A DNA stretch of 64,000 nucleotides from Neomesorhizobium albiziae (GCF_900114255.1 NZ_FOSL01000006.1:1-64000); one strand, 5' to 3'. Shown: positions 1-8,803, counted from the first letter of the stretch. Notes: generated by a model not told the origin, from the sequence alone. A program made the numbers and translations.

Positions 1-96
1 TGCGGCGAGGTGATGACCATGCCAGGCCTGCCCAAAACACCCTCATCCGAAAAGATCTTCCTCAACGGCAAAGGACAGATCGAAGGGCTGTTCTAA
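1..96 (+). CDS. fhs: Formate--tetrahydrofolate ligase, C-terminal end (partial)
   Basis: Only the last 31 codons and the TAA stop lie in the window. The frame reads [11 protein letters not shown], then a short linker, and ends in GLF. This matches the C-terminal tail of formyltetrahydrofolate synthetase, which ATP-dependently joins formate to tetrahydrofolate in cytosolic one-carbon metabolism. The catalytic part lies upstream of the window, so intactness cannot be judged. A strong hairpin follows the stop at 133-156. Confidence 0.75.
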   Translation, partial: CGEVMTMPGLPKTPSSEKIFLNGKGQIEGLF

Positions 97-132
97 TCAA
101 ACAGCCTCTGGAAACTGCCTGAAAAATTACCG

Positions 133-156
133 AAACGGCGCCACACGGCGCCGTTT
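133..156. terminator. Perfect hairpin after fhs
   Basis: A 10-bp perfect inverted repeat (133-142 and 147-156, arms AAACGGCGCC and GGCGCCGTTT) encloses a 4-nt loop. The arms begin and end in A/T runs, so it could end transcription from both directions, between fhs and the leftward gene that stops at 189. The poly-T run is only three bases. Confidence 0.65.
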
Positions 157-188
157 CTGGTCAGGCCGGAATCGGGCGCCCGACAGGC

Positions 189-749
189 TTACGGTTTCGA
201 GACGCTCCTGATCAATTCTCGGGCGGCATAACGCGCCGCCCGTCTCCACGCCTCGTCATTGTCGCCGCGGAAGGTGAGCAGGCTGTTGAAGACCAGCTTC
301 CTCGTCGACACTTCGTAGACCTCGAGACGCGACCATAGAACCAGCGTGCTCATCTTCTCGACGGCGCCAACGGCGACGAACCGCGCGCCCGCATCCCTGG
401 CGTAGCCGGCAAGCTGGTCGAGGGTCAGCGTCTCCCTGGTGCAGCGCGGCTCTGGGCATTCCATGTCCGCCAGCGTGAACCGGCCGCTCTTCGAAAGCTC
501 TTCGTGCAGGATGTCGTCGAAGCGCTGCAGGCGTGCAGCATGCTCGGCCTTCTGGTCGCGCAGTTCGCCCGATGAATCGACCAGGAAGAAACCGGCAAGC
601 GCCAGCGAAGGGCGATTTTCGCGGGTCTCAGCCTTCGGTGAGGATACGGCAAAAAGGACGAATATGGTTGCGATCGTCCATGCGAGCGCCGTTCTCCAGG
701 CTCTGGCCGGCGCCTGGTTTCTCCCGTCCGGCAAAACACGGCTGTCCAT
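189..749 (-). CDS. Exported small protein, DUF2380/DUF3280-like
   Basis: A 186-residue protein. I start it at the ATG at 749 because GGGAGG lies six bases upstream; a longer frame to 803 has no such site. An N-terminal hydrophobic stretch (about residues 19-36), followed by a likely signal-peptidase site near SSPKA, suggests export to the periplasm. The mature part contains FFLVDSSGE, a CPEPRCT cysteine pair, GARFVAVGAV, KMSTLVLW and FRGDNDEAWRRA. I associate these with the small DUF2380/DUF3280-type proteins of rhizobia, whose function is unknown. It stands alone, 196 bases downstream of the next leftward gene. Confidence 0.7.
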   Translation of the reverse strand: MDSRVLPDGRNQAPARAWRTALAWTIATIFVLFAVSSPKAETRENRPSLALAGFFLVDSSGELRDQKAEHAARLQRFDDILHEELSKSGRFTLADMECPEPRCTRETLTLDQLAGYARDAGARFVAVGAVEKMSTLVLWSRLEVYEVSTRKLVFNSLLTFRGDNDEAWRRAARYAARELIRSVSKP

Positions 750-945
750 GATAGCCTCCCGACGCGGCAGCCGACTGGACCGCACGGCCCGCCGCAGCGA
801 CAACCGAGCTTAGGAGCGGCCCTTGTCGAAGACAATCAAGGCCGGCTTGTCCATTGGAAGGAGACGCGCGGTCGGGCTTGGCCCTCAGGCCTGAACTACA
901 GGCGCATGCGGGCCACGGTCTGCCAGGTCGGATCGCCCCGAGATG

Positions 946-2385
946 TCAGGCGCCGATCCGATTGACGGCGTCCGTCGACAACCGGACAAGCCTGTCGAGA
1001 AACACGAAGAAAACGTCGATGCTAAAGCCAAACACGAAGGCAAGCGCGAAGACGCCCAGTCCTACCGCCCTGAAGTCTTCGTTGGCGTTGAACATGCCGT
1101 TCCAGAGCCATGCCAAAATCATTCCGGAAAGCGCGCCCAATGCCACGCGATGCAGGGTCCGGGTAAGCGACGGGTCAACGGCGCGCGGATCGAGCACGCG
1201 CCTCATATAGTACATGAGTGCGCCGAACGCCCCGAAGAGGCACGGCAGAACCATGAATGAGTAAAACGAAATTATGCTGGAGACGGGCTTGCTCAGCACC
1301 GAAATGAACGGGACCGAATCCGAATAGTAATTCAGGCCAAGCTTGCAGTTGAGATCGATAACTTTCATGACGTCGATGCCGAAACGATCCTCCAGCGAGG
1401 CCTTTATGATTGGCGGCAGGTTATCTATTGCTTCTGAAGAGCCGTTCTCAAACCTGCCAATGTCGTTGCAGAACGTATTGCGCATGCCGACAAAACGGGG
1501 AGAGTAGCCGTAGCCATTGCTTGCCTGTGGCAGGGAATCGCAATTCGAACGGCTGCGCGTCGTGACCTTGCCTGCATCCTTCGGCGCGCCCGAGGCGGCG
1601 GCTACGAGTTGCACCGGCCGTTGGAGCAAAAGGCAGGCCCAGCGGGTCGACGTGCGGTTCAGCCACGACGACATCGTTTCCATTCCCATGAACGGATAGG
1701 TCGCCTGCTTCTGAAAGTCGCGCGTTTCCGCTTCCAGGGCGTTTATCTTCTGATCCAGTTCGGTGAGTTCCGCCACATACTGTTGAGAAGCCTCCTGGGC
1801 CAGGCGGTATTGATTGTCCACCGGATCGCTGGGCGGTGAAATGATGCCTTTCATGACGGCGGCGGAATTGATCGACTTTCCCGGCTTGTCGCCGGTCGCG
1901 GCGGTTGTGATGTTTGCGCTCGAGCCATCCTCCAGCCTTGCCTCGGCATAGAGCAGATTGCGCTCCAGAATGCCGAATTTCTGCAGGGGTTTTTGTGCTT
2001 CCAGCGCCGCGAGGTCGGCTGCGAGGTCGACGCCTCGGTTGTAGATGTGCGTCAACTGACCGACGACGAACATGAAGAAGATGGAGGCGAGAACCAGCGT
2101 GGCCAGCCAAACGGATTTCTTGCGGTCGATTTTGACAAAGATTCCACCGGACGAACGGAGGTTCAACACAGCCCCGGCCGGCAATGTCGACACGAAGCTC
2201 GTGAAGAGGGCGTTGAGCTGAACGACGTTGGGGTCGCCCATCGAAACCCTGTTGATCCCGGCTTTTTCTATCGCGGACACGCGCGTGAGCAACTCACCGC
2301 TTCTCTGGTCGCCGATCTTGCGAAAATAGGAAGCGAGGAGTTTGGCGTCGTCGACAAGTTCGACAATGTTTGGGTCAGCCGGCAT
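946..2385 (-). CDS. Unrecognised four-helix membrane protein with periplasmic coiled-coil loop
   Basis: A 479-residue protein that I cannot assign to a family. The start at 2385 has a strong GGGGGGAAG ribosome site; the frame extends further upstream but without one. Visible parts are a cytoplasmic N-terminal region (1-90), TM1 (about 92-114), a long loop (115-365) with a coiled-coil-like segment (192-226) and Cys residues at 251, 282, 306 and 347, then TM2 (371-394), TM3 (413-430) and TM4 (440-463). The loop is probably periplasmic. It begins 16 bases after the stop of the small secreted peptide gene at 2402-2611 and should be co-transcribed with it from the CRP-type promoter near 2700. Confidence 0.72.
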   Translation of the reverse strand: MPADPNIVELVDDAKLLASYFRKIGDQRSGELLTRVSAIEKAGINRVSMGDPNVVQLNALFTSFVSTLPAGAVLNLRSSGGIFVKIDRKKSVWLATLVLASIFFMFVVGQLTHIYNRGVDLAADLAALEAQKPLQKFGILERNLLYAEARLEDGSSANITTAATGDKPGKSINSAAVMKGIISPPSDPVDNQYRLAQEASQQYVAELTELDQKINALEAETRDFQKQATYPFMGMETMSSWLNRTSTRWACLLLQRPVQLVAAASGAPKDAGKVTTRSRSNCDSLPQASNGYGYSPRFVGMRNTFCNDIGRFENGSSEAIDNLPPIIKASLEDRFGIDVMKVIDLNCKLGLNYYSDSVPFISVLSKPVSSIISFYSFMVLPCLFGAFGALMYYMRRVLDPRAVDPSLTRTLHRVALGALSGMILAWLWNGMFNANEDFRAVGLGVFALAFVFGFSIDVFFVFLDRLVRLSTDAVNRIGA

Positions 2386-2401
2386 AACTTCCCCCCAAGG
2401 A

Positions 2402-2611
2402 TCAGCCCAACTCGCCCCGGACGTACCCGTTGGGCGACAGGCAGCCGCACGGCGCGCCGGGCGGCCCCGGCGGGTTGGCCCAGCACCAGAAGGTTGGCGT
2501 GAAACAGATGGTGCCCGGAGCGTGCGGCGGCACCTGTGCAAGCGCGACACGCCCGAGCAAGGCAATCGCAATTGCAGACAACAGTACGATCAACTTCCAT
2601 CCATGCGGCAT
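2402..2611 (-). CDS. Small secreted Cys/Pro-rich peptide
   Basis: A 69-residue protein with a clear signal peptide: a charged start, a hydrophobic core at 8-24 and an ALA-Q cleavage site near residue 25. The mature peptide of about 44 residues has four cysteines (36, 43, 55, 57), paired tryptophans, and a PPGPPGAPCGC run followed by PNGYVRGELG. Short secreted proteins with GPPGxPCxC and YGxxxGxxG motifs recur in rhizobia, from memory of the family; none has a function I know. It is the first gene of a two-gene leftward unit. Leader length, signal peptide and promoter together argue that it is real. Confidence 0.65.
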   Translation of the reverse strand: MPHGWKLIVLLSAIAIALLGRVALAQVPPHAPGTICFTPTFWCWANPPGPPGAPCGCLSPNGYVRGELG

Positions 2612-2699
2612 CGCGACTGCTTTCCCAAGAAAACTTAAATCACGAAATATTGGACGTCAGTACATGAAAGTAACTTATGAGAAACTATTTTAAACAAAC

Positions 2700-2742
2700 A
2701 TTATAGCTATATTTCTTTCCAGAGGATGTGAAGTTTCTCACA
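2700..2742 (-). promoter_or_regulatory. CRP-type class II promoter for the 2402-2611/946-2385 unit
   Basis: On the minus strand a perfect TATAAT lies at 2705-2700. No good -35 box precedes it. Instead a perfect TGTGA-N6-TCACA palindrome sits at 2727-2742, centred at 2734.5. With +1 at about 2693 the palindrome centre falls at -41.5, the exact position of CRP at class II promoters. The 5' untranslated leader would be about 82 bases. The local DNA is notably AT-rich. The factor would be a CRP/Clr-like protein; that part is inference. Confidence 0.6.
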
Positions 2743-2834
2743 GTCCCCTTTCTTTGCTTTCAGTACGTGGCGGTGCCTGAAATGACGGTCGGAAGCCTCG
2801 TTGCGCACCGCCCGACGTGCTGCCCCGTGGAGGC

Positions 2835-3431
2835 TCAGCTCCCGCGAGCCGGCCGTGCCGGGTTGCCGACGACCGTCGCATGGGCCGGAACATCCCGCGT
2901 CACCACCGAGCCTGCGCCAACGATTGCGCCGTCGCCAATTGTGACGCCGGCCAGAATGATCGCCGCGCCGCCGACCCAGACATCGTTGCCGATGGTCACC
3001 GGCCGGGCGATCTCCAGGCCCTTCAGGCGTTGCGCGGCGTCCTTGTGATGCTCGGCGCAATAGATCTGCACGTTCGGGCCTAGCAGCGTGCGCGAACCGA
3101 TGCGGACCTGTGCTGTGTCGAGGATGGTGCAGCCGGCGTTGAGGAACGTGCGTTCGCCGAGGCTGATGTTGAAGCCGTAGGCGCAATGGAACGGCGCCTC
3201 GATGCGCGCGTGTTGACCAACAGAACCCAGCAGGGCGGCGAGGGCCGGACCCATGCTGCCGCGCCGGTCCGGGTCCATGGTGTTGTGTTCGTGCAGGGCG
3301 CGGCGGGCAACGACGCGCAGCGCCTCCAGTTCATCATCGACGCAGCAATACCAGTCGCCAGCCGCCATTTTCTGCCGTTCGCTCAAGTCCAAGGCATGGT
3401 CTCCGCTATCGTCGCGAGCAATGCGAACCAT
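2835..3431 (-). CDS. Sugar O-acetyltransferase, left-handed beta-helix (maltose/nodulation acetyltransferase type)
   Basis: A 198-residue acyltransferase of the Maa/LacA/NodL group that would move acetyl from acetyl-CoA to a sugar hydroxyl in the cytosol. The N-terminal Mac motif reads KMAAGDWY, followed by ARRALHEHN. The hexapeptide-repeat helix runs from about residue 75 to the end, with the catalytic His in AEHH, then GNDVWVGGAAII, GDGAIVGAGSVVTRDVP and the VVGNPAR end. An in-frame TTG at SERQKM would give a start more typical of the family; neither start has a strong ribosome site. The natural acceptor cannot be read from sequence. Confidence 0.85.
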   Translation of the reverse strand: MVRIARDDSGDHALDLSERQKMAAGDWYCCVDDELEALRVVARRALHEHNTMDPDRRGSMGPALAALLGSVGQHARIEAPFHCAYGFNISLGERTFLNAGCTILDTAQVRIGSRTLLGPNVQIYCAEHHKDAAQRLKGLEIARPVTIGNDVWVGGAAIILAGVTIGDGAIVGAGSVVTRDVPAHATVVGNPARPARGS

Positions 3432-3468
3432 AGATTGTGCGGCCGTGCAAACACCGCAGAAGGTCCGG

Positions 3469-4236
3469 TCAGCCGGAGATCGCCTGCCGCGCCTTCTCCT
3501 CCAGCCATTCGGTCATCTGGCGGTAGGGCACCGGGCCATGGCTGACGCGGGCGACTCCGAGTTCGGCCAGGCGCTGGCGTGGCGGCACATGGGCAAGCGC
3601 GATGATGTTGACCGGCAGCGCGGTTGCCTTGCAGAGTTTTTCGATCAACGCCTCGTTGCCCAGGCCCGGCGCGAAGAAACCATGCGCGCCAGCCTTTTCG
3701 TAGGCATGCGCGCGCTCGACCGCGTCGAGCAACGCCTCGCTGTGTTCGTCGGGCTTGGCCTTGAGGAAGATGTCGGTGCGGGCGTTGATGAAGGCGGGGA
3801 CGCCGGAAGCCTTGACCGCTGCGGCCGTTGCCTCGATGCGTTTCACTTGCAGGGCGATATCGTGCAGGCCGCTGCCGCCGACGATCTGGTCCTCGAAGTT
3901 GAAACCGACGGCGCCGGCCTCAAGCGCCCGCGTGATGGTCTTGGCGACGACCTGCGGTTCGACGCCGTAGCCGCCTTCCAGGTCCATGGTGGCGGGAAGC
4001 TCGACCGCGGCCACGATGCGGCGAAAATTGTCGAGCGCGAGATCGAGTGGGATCTTTTCGGCGTCGGCGAAGCCGAAGGCCGCGGCGACCGGCCAGCTGC
4101 CGGTGGCGATCGCCCTGGCGCCGGCCTTCTCGACGATCTTTGCGCTGCCCGGGTCCCAGACATTGTAGAGGACGACCGGATCGCCCTTGACGTGCAAGGC
4201 GTGGAATGTGCGGGCGCGTTCGATCTGGTCGCTCAT
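3469..4236 (-). CDS. Isocitrate lyase/PEP mutase family protein
   Basis: A 255-residue TIM-barrel protein of the ICL/PEPM superfamily, start MSDQIERAR. Signs are FHALHVKGDPVVLYNVWDPGSAK, the MDLEGGYG metal-site loop, GFNFEDQ and NARTDIF. The superfamily includes C-C lyases acting on 2-methylisocitrate, oxaloacetate-like acids and phosphonates. The KKCGH-type isocitrate lyase catalytic loop is absent, so isocitrate lyase itself is unlikely. Members of this short subgroup are often annotated only as phosphoenolpyruvate mutase-like. It is followed 104 bases downstream by a short-chain dehydrogenase on the same strand order (4340-5125 lies upstream). Confidence 0.82.
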   Translation of the reverse strand: MSDQIERARTFHALHVKGDPVVLYNVWDPGSAKIVEKAGARAIATGSWPVAAAFGFADAEKIPLDLALDNFRRIVAAVELPATMDLEGGYGVEPQVVAKTITRALEAGAVGFNFEDQIVGGSGLHDIALQVKRIEATAAAVKASGVPAFINARTDIFLKAKPDEHSEALLDAVERAHAYEKAGAHGFFAPGLGNEALIEKLCKATALPVNIIALAHVPPRQRLAELGVARVSHGPVPYRQMTEWLEEKARQAISG

Positions 4237-4339
4237 GGTGTCTGCCTCGTCTCGCTGCTCGAATTTCTTTCGACGGCAGATTACCGCCGGGAAGAGGCGT
4301 TTCGGTAGGGGCAGCAAGCAATGGCGGGATGGCCACGCC

Positions 4340-5125
4340 TCACGGCATAAGCTGGCCGCCGTTCACCTCGATGACCTGGCCAGTGATGTAGCCGGACAGT
4401 ATCGCGGAAGATAGGAACAGATAGGCGCCGACGCATTCCTGAGGCTCTGCGGCGCGGCCCATCGGGACGCCGGCGACCTGCATCTTCATTTGTTCAGGCG
4501 TTGTCCAGCGTTCGTGGAAGGGCGTCAGAACGAGGCCCGGGGCCACCGCGTTGACGCGGATGTTGTCGTTGACAAGTTCCTTGGCGAGGCCGCGCGTGAC
4601 GTTTGAAACGAAGGATTTGGCCGAGCCGTAGAGCCCGGCGCCGCCGCCGGCGCCGTTGCGCGCGGCGACAGACGTGGTGTTGACGATGAAGCCGCCGTTC
4701 TTCTTCAACCAGGGCAGGGCGGTGCGGCAAGCGGTGACCACGGAGCGGGCGTTGAGGTCCATGACCTTGTCGTAGTGCGCGTCGGTGAGTTCGCTGTAGG
4801 GAATGCGGCCGAGCATGCCGCCGGCATTGTTGACCAGCCCGTCGAGGCGTTCGAATTTTTCAGCGGTCTCCTCGACGACGCGCACGACATCGGCGCTGAC
4901 CGAAAAGTCGCCCTGCACAAGGAAGACCTCGCCGCCGGCGTCGCGGATTTTTGCGGTGAGCTTTTCGGCGGCCTCGCGGCTCTGGTTGTAGTGCAGGCCG
5001 ACCAGGCATTTCTGTGCGGCGTAGGCTTCGGCAAGGGCAGCCCCGATGCCTGTGGAGCCGCCGGTGACCAGCACCGCCTTGCCGGCGAGATCGGGAATCG
5101 AGAGCGCTGAATTCTGGCTGGGCAT
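4340..5125 (-). CDS. Short-chain dehydrogenase/reductase
   Basis: A 261-residue classical SDR. The start at 5125 has GGAG nine bases upstream. Rossmann motif TGGSTGIG near residue 20, NNAG near 98, and active-site residues Ser (NTTSVAA), Tyr and Lys (YGSAKSF) are all present, and the C-terminus ends in ITGQVIEVNGG as in SDRs of the FabG type. It would oxidise or reduce a small alcohol/ketone with NAD(P); the substrate is not readable. It runs in the same direction as the ICL/PEPM gene 103 bases downstream, so co-transcription is possible. Confidence 0.88.
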   Translation of the reverse strand: MPSQNSALSIPDLAGKAVLVTGGSTGIGAALAEAYAAQKCLVGLHYNQSREAAEKLTAKIRDAGGEVFLVQGDFSVSADVVRVVEETAEKFERLDGLVNNAGGMLGRIPYSELTDAHYDKVMDLNARSVVTACRTALPWLKKNGGFIVNTTSVAARNGAGGGAGLYGSAKSFVSNVTRGLAKELVNDNIRVNAVAPGLVLTPFHERWTTPEQMKMQVAGVPMGRAAEPQECVGAYLFLSSAILSGYITGQVIEVNGGQLMP

Positions 5126-5379
5126 GATTGCTGTCTCCGGCAAATGCGGGAGACGATACGATGCGGGCAAGGCGCTGGCTGCGTCAACAGCGGCGGCTGC
5201 ATATTATTGGCTGGGAAGTCTTGCCAAGCGCTGGCCTATTTTTTCTGCCTCGGCTAGCTTGATCCACGCGACCGGGACAGACATCTTCAAGAAATCCGGC
5301 GCGACAGTGCTTGCCGACGAGAGCGATCTGCCGACGCGTGCGAGCCGTTGATCTGGCAAGCAGCCGGTTGAGGGGAAAA

Positions 5380-5844
5380 ATGTCGATATTCATCTTTGCG
5401 CTTCTGATTGGAATCATCGCCGGCCTGCGCGCCATGACCGCGCCAGCGGCGGTGGCATGGGCGGCCTATCTTGGCTGGCTGCCGGTCGCCGGCACCTGGG
5501 CAGGCTTCGTGGGGCACTGGATCGCCGTGGCGATCTTCACCATCGCCGCACTGGCCGAACTGGTCACCGACCAGCTGCCATCGACGCCGAGCCGCAAGGT
5601 GCCGCAGCAATTCGGCGCCCGCATCGTTACCGGAGCGCTATCCGGGGCCGTCATCGGCACGGCCGGCGGCGCAATGCTGGTCGGGCTTATCGCTGGCGTC
5701 ATCGGCGCGGTGATCGGCACCTATGGCGGCGCCGAGGCGCGGGCGCGGCTTGCCGGCACGTTCGGCAAGGACCTGCCGGCAGCGCTGATCGAGGACGCCG
5801 TGGCGATCCTCGGAGCGTTGTGGATCGTCTCGGCGGTCGTGTGA
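5380..5844 (+). CDS. Small integral membrane protein, DUF4126 family
   Basis: A 154-residue, almost wholly hydrophobic protein. The start has GAGGGG immediately upstream at good spacing. It has four or five membrane segments, a GLRAMTAPA motif early, ELVTDQLPSTPSR in a cytoplasmic or periplasmic loop, and a glycine/alanine-rich segment (AGGAMLVGLIAGVIGAVIG). These fit the DUF4126 family, for which no biochemical role is known. Its stop codon overlaps the ATG of the flavoprotein that follows (TGATG), so the two are translationally coupled. Confidence 0.78.
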   Translation: MSIFIFALLIGIIAGLRAMTAPAAVAWAAYLGWLPVAGTWAGFVGHWIAVAIFTIAALAELVTDQLPSTPSRKVPQQFGARIVTGALSGAVIGTAGGAMLVGLIAGVIGAVIGTYGGAEARARLAGTFGKDLPAALIEDAVAILGALWIVSAVV

Positions 5845-7223
5845 TGACAAAGTTCGACGCCATCATTGTTGGCACCGGACAGGCCGGACCATCGCTGGCG
5901 GGCCGGCTGACCGATGCCGGCATGACCGTCGCCATCATCGAGCGCCACCATGTCGGCGGCACCTGTGTCAACACAGGCTGCAAGCCGACCAAGACGCTGG
6001 TGGCCAGCGCCTATGCCGCGCACCTCGCCCGCCACGCCGACGATTATGGCGTGACGCTCGGCGGCGGAACGGTCGGCATCGACATGAAAAAGGCGAAGGC
6101 GCGCAAGGACGCGGTGGTCAATAGTTCGCGCAACGGCAACGAGAGATGGCTGGGCTCCATGAAGGGCTGCACGCTGCTCAGGGGCCATGCGCGGCTGGAA
6201 TCGGCGCGCTCGGTCAGCATCAACGGCGAGTTAATCACCGCCGACCGCATCTTCCTCAATGTCGGCGGGCGTGCGTCGACGCCCGACCTGCCAGGCATCA
6301 AGGACATCGAATACCTGACCAACAGCACGATCCTCGACCTGGAGACGCTGCCCAAACATCTGGTGGTGGTGGGCGGCAGCTATATCGGGCTGGAGTTCGC
6401 GCAGATCTATCGGCGTTTCGGCGCCGAGGTGACCGTGGTGGAAAAGGGCCCGCGGCTGATCGGCCGCGAGGACGAGGACGTTTCGGCCACGATCAAGGAA
6501 TTCCTGGAGGCCGAAGGCATCCGGATCAGGCTCAACGCCGAATGCATCCGCTTCGCGCCGCATGGGAAGGAGATCGCCGTTGGCGTCGACTGCACGACCG
6601 GCGCGCCGGAAGAGATGGGATCGCATGTACTGCTTGCCATGGGCCGGCAGCCCAACACCGACGATCTCGGCCTGGAAAAGGCGGGCGTGGCGGTGGATGC
6701 GCGCGGCTATATCACGGTCGACGACCAGTTGCGCACCAACATCGACGGCATCTGGGCGCTTGGCGACTGCAACGGCAAGGGCGCCTTCACCCACACCGCC
6801 TACAACGATTTCGAGATCGTCGCGGCCAACCTGTTCGACAACGATCCACGCCGCGTGAGCGACCGGATTTCCACCTACGGGCTGTTCGTCGATCCGCCGC
6901 TTGGCCGCGCCGGCATGACCGAGGCCGAGGCGAGGAATTCGGGCCGGCGGGTGCTTGTCGGCAAAAGACTGATGAAGAATGTCGGCCGCGCCGTGGAAAA
7001 GGGCGAGACATGGGGTTTCATGAAGGTGCTGGTCGATGCCGACACCAAGGAATTGCTGGGTGCGGCTATCCTCGGCACCGGCGGCGATGAGGTCGTGCAT
7101 GGCATCCTCGACGTGATGTACGCGAAGGCGCCCTACACGGTGATCCAGAGGGCGATGCACGTCCATCCGACGGTTTCCGAACTGATCCCGACGGTGCTGG
7201 GAGACCTGAAGCCGCTGGCCTGA
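5844..7223 (+). CDS. FAD-dependent pyridine nucleotide-disulfide oxidoreductase
   Basis: A 459-residue class I flavoprotein disulfide reductase. FAD-binding IIVGTGQAGP starts at residue 7; the redox pair is C41-VNTG-C46 within GGTCVNTGCKPTK; the second Rossmann motif is VVGGSYIGLEFAQ (about 170); the FAD GD motif is WALGDCNG (about 305); and the dimer-interface active site is HVHPTVSELIP near the C-terminus. It lacks the N-terminal heavy-metal domain and C-terminal Cys pair of MerA, so it is not a classical mercuric reductase although databases often call this group that. It lacks the lipoamide dehydrogenase gene context as well. The partner substrate is unknown. Confidence 0.85.
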   Translation: MTKFDAIIVGTGQAGPSLAGRLTDAGMTVAIIERHHVGGTCVNTGCKPTKTLVASAYAAHLARHADDYGVTLGGGTVGIDMKKAKARKDAVVNSSRNGNERWLGSMKGCTLLRGHARLESARSVSINGELITADRIFLNVGGRASTPDLPGIKDIEYLTNSTILDLETLPKHLVVVGGSYIGLEFAQIYRRFGAEVTVVEKGPRLIGREDEDVSATIKEFLEAEGIRIRLNAECIRFAPHGKEIAVGVDCTTGAPEEMGSHVLLAMGRQPNTDDLGLEKAGVAVDARGYITVDDQLRTNIDGIWALGDCNGKGAFTHTAYNDFEIVAANLFDNDPRRVSDRISTYGLFVDPPLGRAGMTEAEARNSGRRVLVGKRLMKNVGRAVEKGETWGFMKVLVDADTKELLGAAILGTGGDEVVHGILDVMYAKAPYTVIQRAMHVHPTVSELIPTVLGDLKPLA

Positions 7224-7252
7224 GAGCCAGGTATCGCCGGGATCCGGGAAAT

Positions 7253-7278
7253 CCGAGAACGGCCAAGGCCGCCCTCGG
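7253..7278. terminator. Hairpin between convergent flavoprotein and dctA genes
   Basis: Nested arms CCGAG/CTCGG (7253-7257 and 7274-7278) and CGGCC/GGCCG (7260-7264 and 7267-7271) close on a 2-nt loop. It sits in the 89-base gap between two converging genes and can serve as a shared terminator. No T-run. Confidence 0.45.
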
Positions 7279-7312
7279 ATCAATATTGCCAACCATGCCC
7301 GGTGGGCCGGTT

Positions 7313-8647
7313 TCAATGGGCAGTCGAGATTCCAGGCTGGCCGATGACGGCTTCTGCCTCGCTGTCGACCAGGATCTCGTCTGTTGACGTGGTCAGATCT
7401 CCGTTGAGAACGCGGTTGGCGCGTTCGCGATCGATGTCGCCTTCCCACGCTGCCACCACCACGGTGGCTACGCAGTTGCCGATCAGGTTGCCGAGCGCTC
7501 GCGCCATTCCCATGAACCAGTCGACCGAAAGCACCAGTACAAGGCCGATGGCAGGAATGACGGGCAACGCCGACAGCGTGGCTGCAAGGACGACGATCGC
7601 CGATCCGGGCACGCCATGGGCGCCTTTCGACGTCAACAGCGACACGCCAAGGATGACCAGAAGGTCGCCGGTCGAAAGCGGCGTGTTGGTTGCTTGCGCA
7701 ATGAACACCGCCGCCAGCGTCAGATAGATCGAGAAGGCGTCAAGATTGAAGGAGTAGCCCGTTGGAATGACCAGGCCGACCGTCGAGTCCTTGATGCCCA
7801 GCCGTTCCAGCTTGCGCATGACCTGGGGCAGCACACTGTCGGAGGATGCGGTGCCGAGCACGATCGTGAGTTCTTCGCGCAGATATGCCAGCAGCTTGAT
7901 AAGGCTGAAGCCTGCAATTTTGAGTATCAGGCCGAGTACGCCGAACACGAAGATAATGACGCTCATATAGAACAGCGCGACGAGATAGCCGAGTTGCTGC
8001 AGCGACGCGATGCCGTATTTGCCGACCGTGAAGGCGATCGCTCCGAACACGCCAATCGGCGCGAGCCTGACGATGAAACCGATGACCTTGAAAAGGACTT
8101 CGGTCGTCAGCCCGATGAAGTTGGCGACCGGCTGGCCGCGTTCGCCGAGCAGCGACAGGCCGGCGCCGAACAGGATCGCGATGAGCAGGACCTGAAGGAT
8201 ATCGCCCTTCGCAAAGGCATCGACGACGGTGGTCGGTATGATCCGCAGCAGGAAATCGACGGTGCCGGTGACTTGGCTGACTCTCTCCGTGTAGGTACTC
8301 ATCGCGCTTGCGTCGAGGGTCGCGGGATCGATGTTCATGCCGGCACCAGGCGCGAAGGCGTAGGCGACGACGAGGCCCAGAACCAGAGCGATGGTCGTTA
8401 CCACCTCGAAGTAGATGATAGCCTTCACGCCGACCCGGCCGACTTTTCTCAAATCGCCGGCGCCCACGACACCGTGGACCACCACACCGAACACCAGCGG
8501 CGCGATGATCATCTTGATAAGCTTGATGAAACCGTCGCCGAGCGGTTTCAACTGGGCCGCAAAGTCGGGCCACATGACGCCGACCAGCACGCCGAGTACG
8601 AGCGCTACGACCACCTGGCCGAAGAGTGATTTCAGAAAGTTAGGCAT
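7313..8647 (-). CDS. dctA: C4-dicarboxylate:cation symporter DctA
   Basis: A 444-residue inner-membrane transporter of the DAACS family, the usual length for DctA. It couples uptake of succinate, malate and fumarate to cations. Key features are the N-terminal KPLGDGFIKLIKMIIAPLVF segment, FEVVTTIAL, the serine-rich re-entrant loop GTASSDSVLPQ, VIPTGYSFNLD and TSKGAHGVPGSA. About eight membrane helices plus two hairpins are expected. In rhizobia DctA feeds bacteroids; here the usual dctBD two-component genes are not adjacent. A LysR gene is transcribed divergently 222 bases away. Confidence 0.92.
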   Translation of the reverse strand: MPNFLKSLFGQVVVALVLGVLVGVMWPDFAAQLKPLGDGFIKLIKMIIAPLVFGVVVHGVVGAGDLRKVGRVGVKAIIYFEVVTTIALVLGLVVAYAFAPGAGMNIDPATLDASAMSTYTERVSQVTGTVDFLLRIIPTTVVDAFAKGDILQVLLIAILFGAGLSLLGERGQPVANFIGLTTEVLFKVIGFIVRLAPIGVFGAIAFTVGKYGIASLQQLGYLVALFYMSVIIFVFGVLGLILKIAGFSLIKLLAYLREELTIVLGTASSDSVLPQVMRKLERLGIKDSTVGLVIPTGYSFNLDAFSIYLTLAAVFIAQATNTPLSTGDLLVILGVSLLTSKGAHGVPGSAIVVLAATLSALPVIPAIGLVLVLSVDWFMGMARALGNLIGNCVATVVVAAWEGDIDRERANRVLNGDLTTSTDEILVDSEAEAVIGQPGISTAH

Positions 8648-8803
8648 GTGTTCTCCTCTGATTGGCGGCCGTTGATCGGCTTCTTGTCTCGCCTGTGTTT
8701 GGACGGAGCTTCTGTCTTCGACGCGGTCTCCCTTGCATGCCGACCGCGCGTTTCGCCCGCGCGACAGAACGCTTTCTCGCGGGGTGTCACATCATGCATC
8801 GAC

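Noticed and set aside
5844-7223. Calling the flavoprotein a mercuric reductase
   Set aside because: The CVNTGC pair is shared by all class I reductases; the heavy-metal domain, the C-terminal Cys pair and mer neighbours are missing.
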